A stretch of 50,069 nt of DNA from the NCBI GenBank assembly GCA_913057985.1, contig CAJXPL010000018.1, positions 1 to 50,069 of the forward strand, read 5' to 3'. Below are positions 34,801 through 45,221 of this stretch, one piece after another. Source of the DNA: an uncultured Synechococcus sp. (GTDB taxonomy: Bacteria; Cyanobacteriota; Cyanobacteriia; PCC-6307; Cyanobiaceae). Positions within the stretch are counted from its first letter, which is position 1. Each line of letters opens with the position of its first letter. The position numbers and the translations under genes were made by a program. Under the pieces are notes generated by a model. It had not been told where the DNA came from, did no database searches, and saw only the letters and a list, made by a program, of their open reading frames with translations.

Positions 34801-36252
34801 TTTAAATTCAACCCGTTTGATGATATTGAGACTGATCTGCACACCGATGCTGGTCATCGCATGCCACACAGCAATCTGACAGCAGATCAAGTTAGTGTTG
34901 CCATGGCTGATATGAATCTGGATAATTTTCAGGATATCGCGATCACCTATGCCCTTAAAAATGGAGGCATACGTTTTGTTGTTCTGGATGGTGCCGCTTT
35001 ATCGCTGAACTATCAAACCAACACGATGGAGGGGGGCTACCTCCCCGACGACAATGTTCTGGTTGACGCCGTCATCGATGATCCTGCACTCGACGCTCTC
35101 AGCAACATCGTGCTCACTGCTGGTTTCAGCAGCTATGCACAATCGGCACTGGAAGACGTGATCATCACCGCTAAATCAAAAGACAACAAACACAAGACAG
35201 TTTTTACAACGCAGCTCCAGGCCGGTCATTTCATTGCCACCTCCGAAATGGAGGCCTCAGATGATGGTGGTTCCCATGCTGGGCATGGCATGCCAGCACC
35301 GGATGACGAGCGTGTGCTCAATCTCCGCCATGATTCGATGCCTCTTCAGATTGTTGAAACCCAGACGTTCAGCAAATCAGGTGAAGCGGCGACTCCAACC
35401 ATTCATGGTGTGTTTGGAACAACAGGGCTAGCCATTGGTGACAAGTTGGTGATTGCCCAAGGCATCAGCAGTCAGGACGGTGAGACCAGCTATGGCAATG
35501 CTTCGTCCTCCAACAATCTGTTCAACACATCCCAACAACTTGCTCTGGATCTGGATGAATTGACTCGCGTTAATTCCAAGGATCTCCGCGGTGTCGTGGG
35601 ATCTGACCTTGACACGACGTACAAACCCAGGCAAACCCAGCAGCGGGTGAACATGGCGAATTTGCTCTACTTCGCTTACACGGGACAAACCATGGCCCCG
35701 TCCGACCTGGCCAATGCGGCGGGTTCGGAATTGGGCGGAGGGAAAAGTGCCAAGGAACTCGCCTTTGACTTGCTGGACGGTGAAGCGATCAAACCAGCGA
35801 TGACCACCAACTTCAAAAGGAAGAATGTCCCTCTGGCCGAGAAATCGGTGAAGGACATCGTGACAGGAACCACCAAGAATCTGTTCCACCGTCGTCCAAC
35901 CTCAGCTGAGCTCGATCGCTGGACAGCCGAAGTGGACAGTGGTCTCGACAAATCACTGCTGCCTCTCGCCGTTCTTCAGGCTGTCGATGGTGATGACGTG
36001 TACCGCACCAGTCTGCTGTCAGCCATCGCCCAATGGAATCAAGCTCAATGGAGCACCAACGCAGTGCAGAAAGGGGCCTTTGGCCAGGGTTTTAGCAGCG
36101 ACAAAAAGCGCTTCCGCGCCACGACCAAGCAGATCTCAGACATCGGACTTCAAACCGGCTGGGACAGCGCCCGCGATGCCTTCTCGACCTACACCGAAGA
36201 GACCTTGGAGCGTCTGATTGGCACTGAGATCTCGAAGTCCGGCTTCTTCTGA
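31801..36252 (+). CDS. Giant multicopper oxidase with FG-GAP-like repeats and DUF4214-like C-terminus
   Basis: A 1,483-residue protein. It has all four multicopper-oxidase motifs: HFHGSH (H283, H285, H288), HPHYH (H326, H328, H330), HPFHIH (H728, H731, H733) and the HCHILPHEDAGMM block (H831, C832, H833, H837, M842/M843), giving type 1, 2 and 3 copper sites. Long insertions separate them. Residues about 880-1130 hold FG-GAP-like Asp-rich motifs (DFTGDGKRDL, DMNLDNFQDI), and a His/Met-rich patch lies at about 1150-1175. The final 200 residues resemble DUF4214 ('LFHRRPTSAELDRW'). No signal peptide is visible, so type I or other secretion is likely. Substrate unknown (Mn, Cu, Fe or phenolic). 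Confidence 0.85.
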   Translation: MNFIIGSLFPKGSDGKANIQLSSRFEQVKTDNGEIIIREKDDNDKTKRHKLKSNLDITSKPVTITNASGFINSWFKDGITSIYDEDGNLDSSSIFGGVYSRIKSKWTKQPINQSLKSLVMLGYGFTNKDAPGADQVASTDAEWMAKGKQDSELYNAVFNLENYDPAAMWDQYSGSDLVISNYETKNLRQNLPEGKAQLEEGDSPNLWLPALLYSYGVKGKGTSYPGPVLMVAPGDKIKLNFRNRIRIGNLNTEETQQATLVKNSTYGNSASDGLGGTTSTNYHFHGSHTNPNGFGDNVVSRFTTGQKWTTEIDLPEDHGQGSYWYHPHYHPSVNQQVYGGASGFIQVGDPLSKIPGFENIPRNLAILKTMDLGLDEKSGQLQLGAFDNYGGPLTNAMTMVTVNGEFQPQADAKQGGWQSISLSNQSNQAFYNVSLIHQESGERLPLYIYGEDGHQFPEIRQAHGTLSQSTSAKTGLIDGYKQQTDVISMAPGKRVDVLVYLPDGKTEMVSQYKFVDDDGTEFTTANMGGYPDLSSEANALKNADGSPAGATGGQSAGALAVFNVSDGTPLLSQQKLDRKINRANQKIQVQDIEPSTKPEDYNSEAVPSVNLFELNGKGKEIWSPLRKRIFNWAKETLVGPKKEYDLATRERIKSYNKGVDAENRYKRYETINGLLDEENPTWFGYEKPFLINDHVFPNGSMTIAQLGTMEEWTLRNWSVNGPSKYIGHPFHIHINDYQTKNSDTELDQKRSLEDVTMLNSSGYQYIDTSPSASEGNNEKSLEPFRGNFHSIGVNGPDYDATDKNSPVGTWGANDQTIRMLYQDYIGTYVFHCHILPHEDAGMMQVITIVENTDSSWIVPAESDNYLNSDGSINLRRAQDFQKYSLIPSAVSGSIQRIQVGDLTHDFSQDIAISRTGIDGEGGVVELYDGASLLNKTTQQLSSLTPYARSTIAPWAFIEDFTGDGKRDLVTAGFKGDKINLSDLKIKAWTSKKNGKEWSQAFKFNPFDDIETDLHTDAGHRMPHSNLTADQVSVAMADMNLDNFQDIAITYALKNGGIRFVVLDGAALSLNYQTNTMEGGYLPDDNVLVDAVIDDPALDALSNIVLTAGFSSYAQSALEDVIITAKSKDNKHKTVFTTQLQAGHFIATSEMEASDDGGSHAGHGMPAPDDERVLNLRHDSMPLQIVETQTFSKSGEAATPTIHGVFGTTGLAIGDKLVIAQGISSQDGETSYGNASSSNNLFNTSQQLALDLDELTRVNSKDLRGVVGSDLDTTYKPRQTQQRVNMANLLYFAYTGQTMAPSDLANAAGSELGGGKSAKELAFDLLDGEAIKPAMTTNFKRKNVPLAEKSVKDIVTGTTKNLFHRRPTSAELDRWTAEVDSGLDKSLLPLAVLQAVDGDDVYRTSLLSAIAQWNQAQWSTNAVQKGAFGQGFSSDKKRFRATTKQISDIGLQTGWDSARDAFSTYTEETLERLIGTEISKSGFF

Positions 36253-36304
36253 TCCATGGTCCGAAGCACGATTGATACGCTGGATTGATGAACCTCGAGC
36301 CAGC

Positions 36305-37171
36305 GTGATCAGCGAGGTCATCAACAAGGAATCGGCCGCAGCCTACCGATCAAACACTCTGCGCAAACGTCTCCTCAGTGGCCTCGGTGTGGGCGGCTTT
36401 GGCCTGCTTGTCGTGAGCCTGGGGGGGTGGTGGTTCACCGCCGCGCTGGGGGGAATGGTGCACCTTGGCCTGCTGGAGTTCTTCCGGATGGCGCAATTCA
36501 AGGGGATTCGCCCCGCCACCAAAACTACCCTGGTGGCCTGCCAACTGCTGCTGTTCACCACCCAGTGGGCGATCCAGGGCGGGCTGCCGGCTGATGTGGC
36601 CCATGCCGTTCTGCCCCTCTCTGGAGCCGCCATCTGCGGTTGGCTCCTGCTGCAACCGGTGACAGGTTCCATCGCCGACATTGCGGCATCGATCTTCGGG
36701 TTGTTCTACCTCGGTTTTTTGCCCAGCCACTGGCTGAGTCTGCGCGGTTTGGACAACGGTCTGGAGATCACCCTGTCGGCCTGCCTGATGATCGTGGCCA
36801 CCGACATCGGCTCCTGGGCCGTGGGACGGCGTTACGGGCGCCGGCCCCTCTCACCGATCTCCCCTGGGAAAACCATCGAGGGGGCGATCGGGGGATTCAT
36901 CTCGGCCATGCTGATCGGCCTGATCTGCGGCCAGCTGATGGGCTGGGCGCTGCATGGCCTGCCGGGCCTGCTGCTGGGGGCGCTGATCGCTCTGTTCGCC
37001 CTGGTGGGAGACCTGACGGAATCGATGATGAAACGCGATGCAGGCGTGAAGGACTCCGGTGACGTGCTGCCCGGCCATGGCGGGATCCTGGACCGAATCG
37101 ACAGCTATCTGTTCACCCCAGCGGTGGTCTTTTACGCGATCGCTCTATGCCAACCGCTGTTGGCCCCATAA
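36305..37171 (+). CDS. cdsA: Phosphatidate cytidylyltransferase
   Basis: A 288-residue inner-membrane enzyme that forms CDP-diacylglycerol, the branch point for phosphatidylglycerol synthesis. About eight membrane helices and the C-terminal CDP-alcohol signature 'SMMKRDAGVKDSGDVLPGHGGILDRIDS' region with its Lys/Asp residues (near 235-260) identify it. GTG 36305 gives the typical CdsA length; alternative starts further upstream would run into the oxidase gene. GC content returns to the host level. It marks the right edge of the island. Confidence 0.9.
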   Translation: MISEVINKESAAAYRSNTLRKRLLSGLGVGGFGLLVVSLGGWWFTAALGGMVHLGLLEFFRMAQFKGIRPATKTTLVACQLLLFTTQWAIQGGLPADVAHAVLPLSGAAICGWLLLQPVTGSIADIAASIFGLFYLGFLPSHWLSLRGLDNGLEITLSACLMIVATDIGSWAVGRRYGRRPLSPISPGKTIEGAIGGFISAMLIGLICGQLMGWALHGLPGLLLGALIALFALVGDLTESMMKRDAGVKDSGDVLPGHGGILDRIDSYLFTPAVVFYAIALCQPLLAP

Positions 37172-37177
37172 GCAGCG

Positions 37178-37798
37178 CTAAGGGATGACGCTGGCCTGGC
37201 CTTTGAGGGCCATCTGGCCACCCGCCAGCTGCACCTGCTCGATTCGAATGGCGGGATCCATCGGCAGCAAGGTGCGCGGTTCATCGGCGGTCTCCGGCCG
37301 GAAGCACAGTGTTCCCTGCTCCGCATTGAGGCGGAAGCGACGGCAAACAGGGTCTTGATGGGCCGCAACGGGCACCTGCAACTCGAGCAGATCCACGTCA
37401 ATGCGCAGCGCCCCCAACGGGCTGAGCCCCATCAGCTGCTCAGCCATCCAGTCCCCGAGCCAGCGCCAGGGTTCGGCCAGCAAGGCGCTGTTGAGCTGAC
37501 GGCCGTTGAAGCTCACCTCACCCGCCACCTGGAACGGCTGCTTCAGGGCCAGCATCTGACCGGGACTGAGCAGCTTCATGTCCACCGCAATCGAACCGCT
37601 GCGCAACTCAACATGCTGCAAGGGCAGCCCCTGGAAACAGGCATCCCTCGCCGTGAGGGTCACACCATCCAGACGCCCCCGCAGCAATGACCAGCTGGAG
37701 CCGTTCAGGGCCAGTTCGAGGCTGCCGATGCTGTCGCATTGGCTGCGAATCCACAGGCGCAGGGCCCCTGCCAGCACATTGAGAACAGGATCAGCCAT
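37178..37798 (-). CDS. DUF2993 (LmeA-like) protein
   Basis: A 206-residue protein matching DUF2993, with the 'LNVLAGALRLWIRSQC' start, 'LDGVTLTARDACFQGLPLQHVELRSGSI' core and 'VAGEVSFNGRQLN' strand. DUF2993 proteins are lipid-associated and mostly uncharacterised; the mycobacterial LmeA trims lipoglycans. No signal peptide is evident. The start overlaps the upstream alpha/beta hydrolase stop by 8 bp, so the two are translated together. It faces cdsA convergently with 6 bp between stops. Confidence 0.85.
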   Translation of the reverse strand: MADPVLNVLAGALRLWIRSQCDSIGSLELALNGSSWSLLRGRLDGVTLTARDACFQGLPLQHVELRSGSIAVDMKLLSPGQMLALKQPFQVAGEVSFNGRQLNSALLAEPWRWLGDWMAEQLMGLSPLGALRIDVDLLELQVPVAAHQDPVCRRFRLNAEQGTLCFRPETADEPRTLLPMDPAIRIEQVQLAGGQMALKGQASVIP

Positions 37799-38657
37799 GG
37801 TTCAACAGCGCCTGACACCGCTCAGCCACCTTGCGAGGCTGATCGATATGGGGGAGATGGCCGCAGGAAGGGAAGGTCTCCACCGGCTGATCCAACAAGG
37901 CCTGAAGCGCCTGCTTCTGCGGTGCACGCAGAATCCGATCGTTGTCACCCCAGATCACGTGCAGTGATTGGGAGGGCAGGGGATCCCCACATCCGGCGAA
38001 ACCACCGCTGCGGGCGAAGGCCGCCAAGGCCTCCGCCCAGCCGGGGCATTGCAGGTGCAACGAGGCGATTTGCTCTTCCGGAGCACCCACATCCGCATCG
38101 GGATCAGCGAAAGCCTGGCGACACAGCCCCCGCCGCACACCAGGACGCCCCAGAAACCAGGCACCAAAACGATCCAACAGGGGCGGAACAGGCATCGGAC
38201 GCCCCGTGAGACCGGCAGGAGCCAGCAGCAGCAGAGAAGCCACACGATCGGGATGACGCCGGGCCAGCTCCACGGCTACTGACCCTCCCATGGAGGCCCC
38301 GATCAGGCTCAGGGGAGCGTCTGTGGGAAGCCGCTCAAGCAGTGCATCGAGATGGCGCAGCACCGGCTCCGGACCGTAGTCAAGCCCGAGGGGACGGGGG
38401 GAGAAGCCGAAGCCGAACAGGTCGGGGATGAACAGCTGAAAGCGATCCGCCAGCAAGGGAGCCAGACGCCGATATTCGAGAAAACTGCTGTCAAATCCAT
38501 GCAGCAGCAGCAACGGAGTGCCCTGACCCAACATGGCTACCGGGAAGGGGTGATCAAGGCCCAGGCCAGGGAGGTCCCACCACTGCACTTGGGCGGCCAG
38601 GGACTTGGCCTGCGGGTCAAGCAGAGCCGGCCGCAGTTGATCCAGAAGCGTCTTCAA
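37791..38657 (-). CDS. Alpha/beta hydrolase
   Basis: A 288-residue soluble hydrolase. The oxyanion-hole region LLLLHGFDSSFLEYR is near residue 50. The nucleophile elbow GASMGGSVAVEL gives Ser at about 123, the acid is likely the Asp in WGDNDRI (about 237), and the base is the His in CGHLPHID (about 265). This is a complete catalytic triad. Substrate is not predictable; relatives in cyanobacteria include chlorophyll-related esterases and haloperoxidase-like proteins. It overlaps the next gene by 8 bp and the GldA-like start by 4 bp, making a three- or four-gene unit with clpC upstream. Confidence 0.9.
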   Translation of the reverse strand: MKTLLDQLRPALLDPQAKSLAAQVQWWDLPGLGLDHPFPVAMLGQGTPLLLLHGFDSSFLEYRRLAPLLADRFQLFIPDLFGFGFSPRPLGLDYGPEPVLRHLDALLERLPTDAPLSLIGASMGGSVAVELARRHPDRVASLLLLAPAGLTGRPMPVPPLLDRFGAWFLGRPGVRRGLCRQAFADPDADVGAPEEQIASLHLQCPGWAEALAAFARSGGFAGCGDPLPSQSLHVIWGDNDRILRAPQKQALQALLDQPVETFPSCGHLPHIDQPRKVAERCQALLNHG

Positions 38658-39753
38658 CGGCTGACGGGGCTGAGTTCAGCGGCACCCACAAGGGCCTCCA
38701 ACAAGGCACCAGGCGTCACGGGGAAGGGCAGATGATGCAGGTCGGAGCCCTCGCGACAGGCAAAGCGGCACACCTCCTGCAACTGACTGAGGCTGGCCTG
38801 AGCCAAGCCGAGATCATCGAGGCTGACCGGCAGGCCCAGCTGCCGCAGCAGCGGTAACAGTTGACGGTGCGCCTGGCCGGCAAGCCGGTTACCACCCAAA
38901 CGTTCCTCCAGGCGAAGCTGCACAAGGATTCCAAACCCCACCTTCTCGCCATGCAGAACGTGGTGACAGGCCTCCAGCTGGGTGAGGCCGTTGTGAACGG
39001 CATGGGCCGCAACCGTGCGGCAACGGGCACCGCCCAGTCCCCCCATCACGCCAGCAGTGAGAGCACAGGCTTCGGCGGTGCGCACCCAGGCTTCACTGTC
39101 TGGATCCTTCAGCGCCGTAAGGCTGTCGATCAGCAATTGATCCCGCAGCACCCGTGCCATCTGCACGGCCTGCTGCACCAGACCATCGCTGCTGTCGCCG
39201 CTGCTCACCGAGGCCTCATACCACTTGGCCAGGGCATCAGCGACACCACTGACCAGCGTGCGGGGTGGGGCCTGGCGCACCAGGCCGTGATCGAAAACAA
39301 GAAGATCAGGACAGCGATCAAGGGCCACATCCCCTTCGAAAGCACCCTGAGGGGAATAGATGTTGGAGAGAGCCGTCCAGCCGGCACAGGTGGAGGCGCT
39401 CAGTGGAACGGTGATGCAGGGCAGGGAAAGGCGATGGGCCAGCAACTTGCCGGCGTCCAGAACTTTTCCGCCCCCGGCAGCCAAAACGGCGTCACAGCGC
39501 TGGGCTTCAGCAGCCACCCTCCGGAGATCCTGCTCACAGCAGTCGAACTGAAGCTGAGCTTGGAGGGGTTTGAGCCCCTGAGCCAAGAGATCCGACACCA
39601 AACGCTGACGCTGATCGGCAGTAGACGCACTGCGACCCAGCACTAGCGGACGTGAGCAGAGATATTTGATCTGAGGCAAGGCCTCATCCCAGGCTCCATC
39701 CCCCCGCAAAACGCTGGCGGGGGCAATGGAGTGGGACGAGATGGATCGACCCA

Positions 39754-39754
<1 letters not shown>
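38654..39754 (-). CDS. GldA-like metal-dependent alcohol dehydrogenase
   Basis: A 366-residue Fe-ADH-family enzyme of the glycerol dehydrogenase/glycerol-1-phosphate dehydrogenase type. It has the NAD-binding 'AAGGGKVLDAGKLLAHR' near residue 92 and metal-ligand motifs 'SGVADALAKWYEA' (Asp, near 170), 'AAHAVHNGL' (His near 252) and 'HHVLHGEKVGFGI' (His near 270). It probably oxidises or reduces a polyol or short-chain alcohol with NAD(P); substrate unknown. ATG 39754 overlaps the clpC stop by one base (TGATG). Its stop overlaps the hydrolase start. Confidence 0.85.
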
Positions 39755-42294
<2,540 letters not shown>

Positions 42295-42373
42295 CGCTGG
42301 GCCAATGCAGTGATGTGACCAAGCTATCAGGGCTGAGGGAGCGTTGCGAGTGTTCGGTTTGTACGGTCACTTT

Positions 42374-42388
42374 CCAGTCTGAGACTGG
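42374..42388. other. Perfect short hairpin upstream of clpC
   Basis: CCAGTC-TGA-GACTGG forms a perfect 6-bp stem about 80 bp upstream of the clpC ATG. No T run follows, so it is not an intrinsic terminator. A regulatory role is possible but unproven; it does not resemble a CIRCE element. Confidence 0.35.
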
Positions 42389-42400
42389 CCTGAAGCGCAC

Positions 42401-42430
42401 AAAAAATAACAATGAATCCCTCAAGATTCA
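42401..42430 (-). terminator. Probable intrinsic terminator after rimI
   Basis: On the minus strand, TGAATC, a six-base loop and GATTCA form a 6-bp stem, followed by a T-rich run (TTGTTATTTTTT). It lies about 40 bp after the rimI stop and upstream of the clpC promoter region. Confidence 0.55.
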
Positions 42431-42469
42431 CCGCTTTTTTGTCTCCCAGGGACGGGAAACCGAACAACT

Positions 42470-42985
42470 TCAAGTCGCCGGCGTGGGCGACGGCGCTGAC
42501 GGGATGCGACACCACTGAATGAGGGCATCGCGACCATCGGAGTAGTACCCGGAACGGGTACCGGCGGCGCGGAAGCCAGCTTTGGCGTATAGCGCCAGAG
42601 CGGCAACGTTGTCGCTGGCCACTTCGAGGGTGGCGTGCACGGCACCGTGCCGTCGTGCCCGTTGCAACAGTGCTTGCAAAAGCAAACCTCCATGGCCGCT
42701 GCGGCGCCGTTCTGGATCCACAGCCACGGCGGTGATGTGCAGTTCATCGGCCACCAGCCAGCCGCAGGCCACACCCAGCAGAGTTTCAGAAGCAACAAGC
42801 CCAATGCAGAGCCGCCGGGGATCGTCCAGCTCCCGCCGCCATTGCTCTGCCGTCCACAGTCCATCGAGGGCGCGCTGATCCAGCGCCACACAGGCCTGCA
42901 ACCAGGACGGATCCAAACGCAGGATCTGCGGGGTTGATCCGACGCCCGCAGCATCGATTCTTAGATTGCCCTTCGATGCCGCCAC
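42470..42985 (-). CDS. rimI: Ribosomal-protein-alanine acetyltransferase family (RimI-like GNAT)
   Basis: An N-acetyltransferase of about 171 residues. It has the GNAT motif A region 'ITAVAVDPERRRSGHGGLLLQALLQRARRHG' (acetyl-CoA pyrophosphate loop, near residue 92-120) and the 'TLEVASDNVAALALYAKAGFRAAGTRSGYY' RimI/TsaB-neighbour motif. RimI acetylates the N-terminal alanine of ribosomal protein S18, and possibly other targets. Start is uncertain: GTG 42985 puts it 3 bp from the divergent lysA GTG; TTG 43012 would overlap lysA. Its 3' end is followed by a terminator-like hairpin. Confidence 0.85.
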   Translation of the reverse strand: MAASKGNLRIDAAGVGSTPQILRLDPSWLQACVALDQRALDGLWTAEQWRRELDDPRRLCIGLVASETLLGVACGWLVADELHITAVAVDPERRRSGHGGLLLQALLQRARRHGAVHATLEVASDNVAALALYAKAGFRAAGTRSGYYSDGRDALIQWCRIPSAPSPTPAT

Positions 42986-42988
42986 TCC

Positions 42989-44368
42989 GTGACCCAAATC
43001 ATCACCAGTCAACGGCCCTTCGAGGTCAACCGGGATGCGGAGAGCCCCAATCGCAATCTGACCCCGATCACCACCGAACTCGATGGCACCGAGCGGCTGG
43101 TGGTGGGCGGCTGCCGTCTTAGCGACCTGGCGGAGCGCTACGGCACACCGTTATATGTGCTCGACGAGGCGACCGTTCGCAGCACCTGCCGGGCCTACCG
43201 CCAAGCCCTGGAGAAGCACTACGCCGGGCCCTCGCTGCCGATTTACGCCTCCAAAGCCAACAGCTCCCTGGTGATGAGCAGCCTGGCGGCTTCCGAGGGG
43301 CTGGGTCTGGATGCCGTGTCCGCCGGGGAACTGCTGACGGCGTTGCGCGGCGGCATGCCGGGAGAGCGGATGGTGCTGCACGGCAACAACAAATCCGATG
43401 AGGAGCTGCTGCTCGCCTATGCCAACAAGGTGACGATCGTGGTGGACAACCAACACGATCTCGATCGCCTGGCCGCACTGGTGCCCGCAGGAGCTGAACC
43501 GGCACACCTGATGCTGCGCTTCACCCCTGGCATCGAGTGCCACACTCACGAATACATCCGCACAGGACACCTCGACAGCAAGTTCGGCTTCGATCCCGAC
43601 CAGGTGGAGCCCGTGCTGCGCAGCCTTGTGGGACAACCCTGGGCCCAGCTCACCGGTCTGCACGCCCACATCGGATCCCAGATTTTTGAACTGGAGCCTC
43701 ACCGGGATCTGGCGGCGGTGATGGGCGACAAGCTGAAACTGGCCCGCGACCTGGGCCATCCCGTCAGCGACCTCAACGTGGGGGGCGGCCTGGGCATCCG
43801 CTATGTGAAGTCTGACGACCCGCCGAGCATTGAGCAGTGGATCCAGGTGGTGGCCGAGGCCGTGACCAGTGCCTGCCGCGAAAGGGGCCTCGAGCTGCCC
43901 CGGTTGATGTGCGAGCCGGGCCGGTCCCTGGTGGCAACCGCGGGTGTGACCCTCTACACGGTGGGCTCCCGCAAAACGATCCCCAACGTGCGCACCTATG
44001 TGGCCATTGATGGCGGCATGAGCGACAACCCCCGCCCGATCACCTACCAGTCCCTCTACACCTGTTGCCTGGCCGACCGGCCCCTGGCCCAGCCCGACGA
44101 ACGCGTGAATCTGGTGGGCAAGCACTGCGAATCCGGCGATGTGCTGCTGAAGGACCTCCCCCTGCCCTCCACCAAGAGTGGTGACATCGTCGCCGTGTTT
44201 GCCACCGGTGCCTACAACGCCTCGATGAGTTCGAACTACAACCGGATCCCGAGGCCCGCTGCCGTGCTGGTGCATGACGGGTCGGCGGAGTTGGTGCAAA
44301 AGAGGGAGCAGCCGGATGACCTGCTGCGCTACGACGTTTTGCCAGAACGATTCAACGCGTTACGTTGA
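42989..44368 (+). CDS. lysA: Diaminopimelate decarboxylase
   Basis: A 459-residue fold-type III PLP enzyme that makes L-lysine from meso-diaminopimelate, the last step of the pathway. K89 in YASKAN holds PLP, and 'GLHAHIGSQ', 'GGGLGIRY' and 'CEPGRSLVA' are the other usual motifs. The N-terminal 35 residues precede the 'GTPLYVLDEA' core and are common in cyanobacteria. It starts at GTG 42989 and is the first gene of a plus-strand run lysA-cdaA-uppS-bioB with very short spacers. Confidence 0.95.
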   Translation: MTQIITSQRPFEVNRDAESPNRNLTPITTELDGTERLVVGGCRLSDLAERYGTPLYVLDEATVRSTCRAYRQALEKHYAGPSLPIYASKANSSLVMSSLAASEGLGLDAVSAGELLTALRGGMPGERMVLHGNNKSDEELLLAYANKVTIVVDNQHDLDRLAALVPAGAEPAHLMLRFTPGIECHTHEYIRTGHLDSKFGFDPDQVEPVLRSLVGQPWAQLTGLHAHIGSQIFELEPHRDLAAVMGDKLKLARDLGHPVSDLNVGGGLGIRYVKSDDPPSIEQWIQVVAEAVTSACRERGLELPRLMCEPGRSLVATAGVTLYTVGSRKTIPNVRTYVAIDGGMSDNPRPITYQSLYTCCLADRPLAQPDERVNLVGKHCESGDVLLKDLPLPSTKSGDIVAVFATGAYNASMSSNYNRIPRPAAVLVHDGSAELVQKREQPDDLLRYDVLPERFNALR

Positions 44369-44390
44369 AGCCATTGGTGCGAAGTGCGAA

Positions 44391-45221
44391 GTGAACGTGT
44401 TGGCGGTGGTGGATCCGCGCCTGGTGCTCGACGTTCTCTTTGCCTCTTCCATCGGCTTTCTGCTGTTCTCGCGCGTCAACGAACAGCGCACTCTTTGGTT
44501 GCTGAGGGGCTGGCTGTTCCTGGTGGCCATGGCCTGGTTTGTTCAGCGCTTCGCCAACCTGCCCCTCACCACCAAACTGGTGGACGCGCTCGTCATGGCC
44601 TGTTCGCTGTCCCTGGCCATCCTCTGGCAGGGCGAGCTGCGTCGCTTGATGGAGCTGCTGGGGACCGGTCGTCTGGCGGTGCTTCTTGGCAATCCCCAGA
44701 AAGAGTTCCGCGCCTCAGCCGGCACCGTGAGCCAGATCACCGAAGCTGCCGGCCGGCTGTCGCAGCTGCGGCGTGGCGCCTTGATCGTGGTTGACCTGGG
44801 AAGCGACCTGCGGCCTGAGGATTTTCTCAACCCTGGCGTCCCCATCGGGGCGGTGCTGAGTCGGGAATTGATGCTGAATCTGTTTGCCGCCGACACGCCC
44901 CTCCATGACGGCGCCGTATTGGTGCGGGGCAATCGCATCGAGTCGGCAGGGGTGATCCTTCCGCTGTCCCGCCACAGCGTGAGCCGTTTCGGCACCCGCC
45001 ACCTGGCGGCACTGGGCATCACCGAACGCTTCGACCGCTGCATCTGCATCGTGGTGTCGGAGGAAACAGGAACCCTGTCCCTGGCCAACCAAGGCAAGCT
45101 GGAACGACCGATCACCAGCTCTCGTCTTCAGGAGCTGCTTCAGGAGTTGTTCAGCACCGCCGAATCGATGCCGCCGGCACGACGTACGGTGGGTAGTGCC
45201 CCGTCCGAATCGCTGTCTTGA
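44391..45221 (+). CDS. cdaA: Membrane diadenylate cyclase CdaA
   Basis: A c-di-AMP synthase of about 276 residues. Three membrane helices lie at its N-terminus (about residues 8-28, 35-50, 58-75) and the DAC domain includes 'LHDGAVL' (DGA motif) and '[12 protein letters not shown]' in place of the common RHRAALG; the second Arg of RHR is Leu. c-di-AMP controls potassium, osmotic and night survival in cyanobacteria. GTG 44391 is chosen; GTG 44397 is also possible. It is 22 bp after lysA. The stop overlaps the TTG of uppS (TTGA), so translation is coupled. Such a cdaA-uppS order is common in cyanobacteria. Confidence 0.92.
   Translation: MNVLAVVDPRLVLDVLFASSIGFLLFSRVNEQRTLWLLRGWLFLVAMAWFVQRFANLPLTTKLVDALVMACSLSLAILWQGELRRLMELLGTGRLAVLLGNPQKEFRASAGTVSQITEAAGRLSQLRRGALIVVDLGSDLRPEDFLNPGVPIGAVLSRELMLNLFAADTPLHDGAVLVRGNRIESAGVILPLSRHSVSRFGTRHLAALGITERFDRCICIVVSEETGTLSLANQGKLERPITSSRLQELLQELFSTAESMPPARRTVGSAPSESLS

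Noticed and set aside
26433-36304. Phage or transposon as cause of the island
   Set aside because: No integrase, transposase, tRNA or terminal repeats seen at the borders.
43151-44299. 382-codon minus-strand frame opposite lysA
   Set aside because: Antisense shadow; lysA has all PLP motifs.
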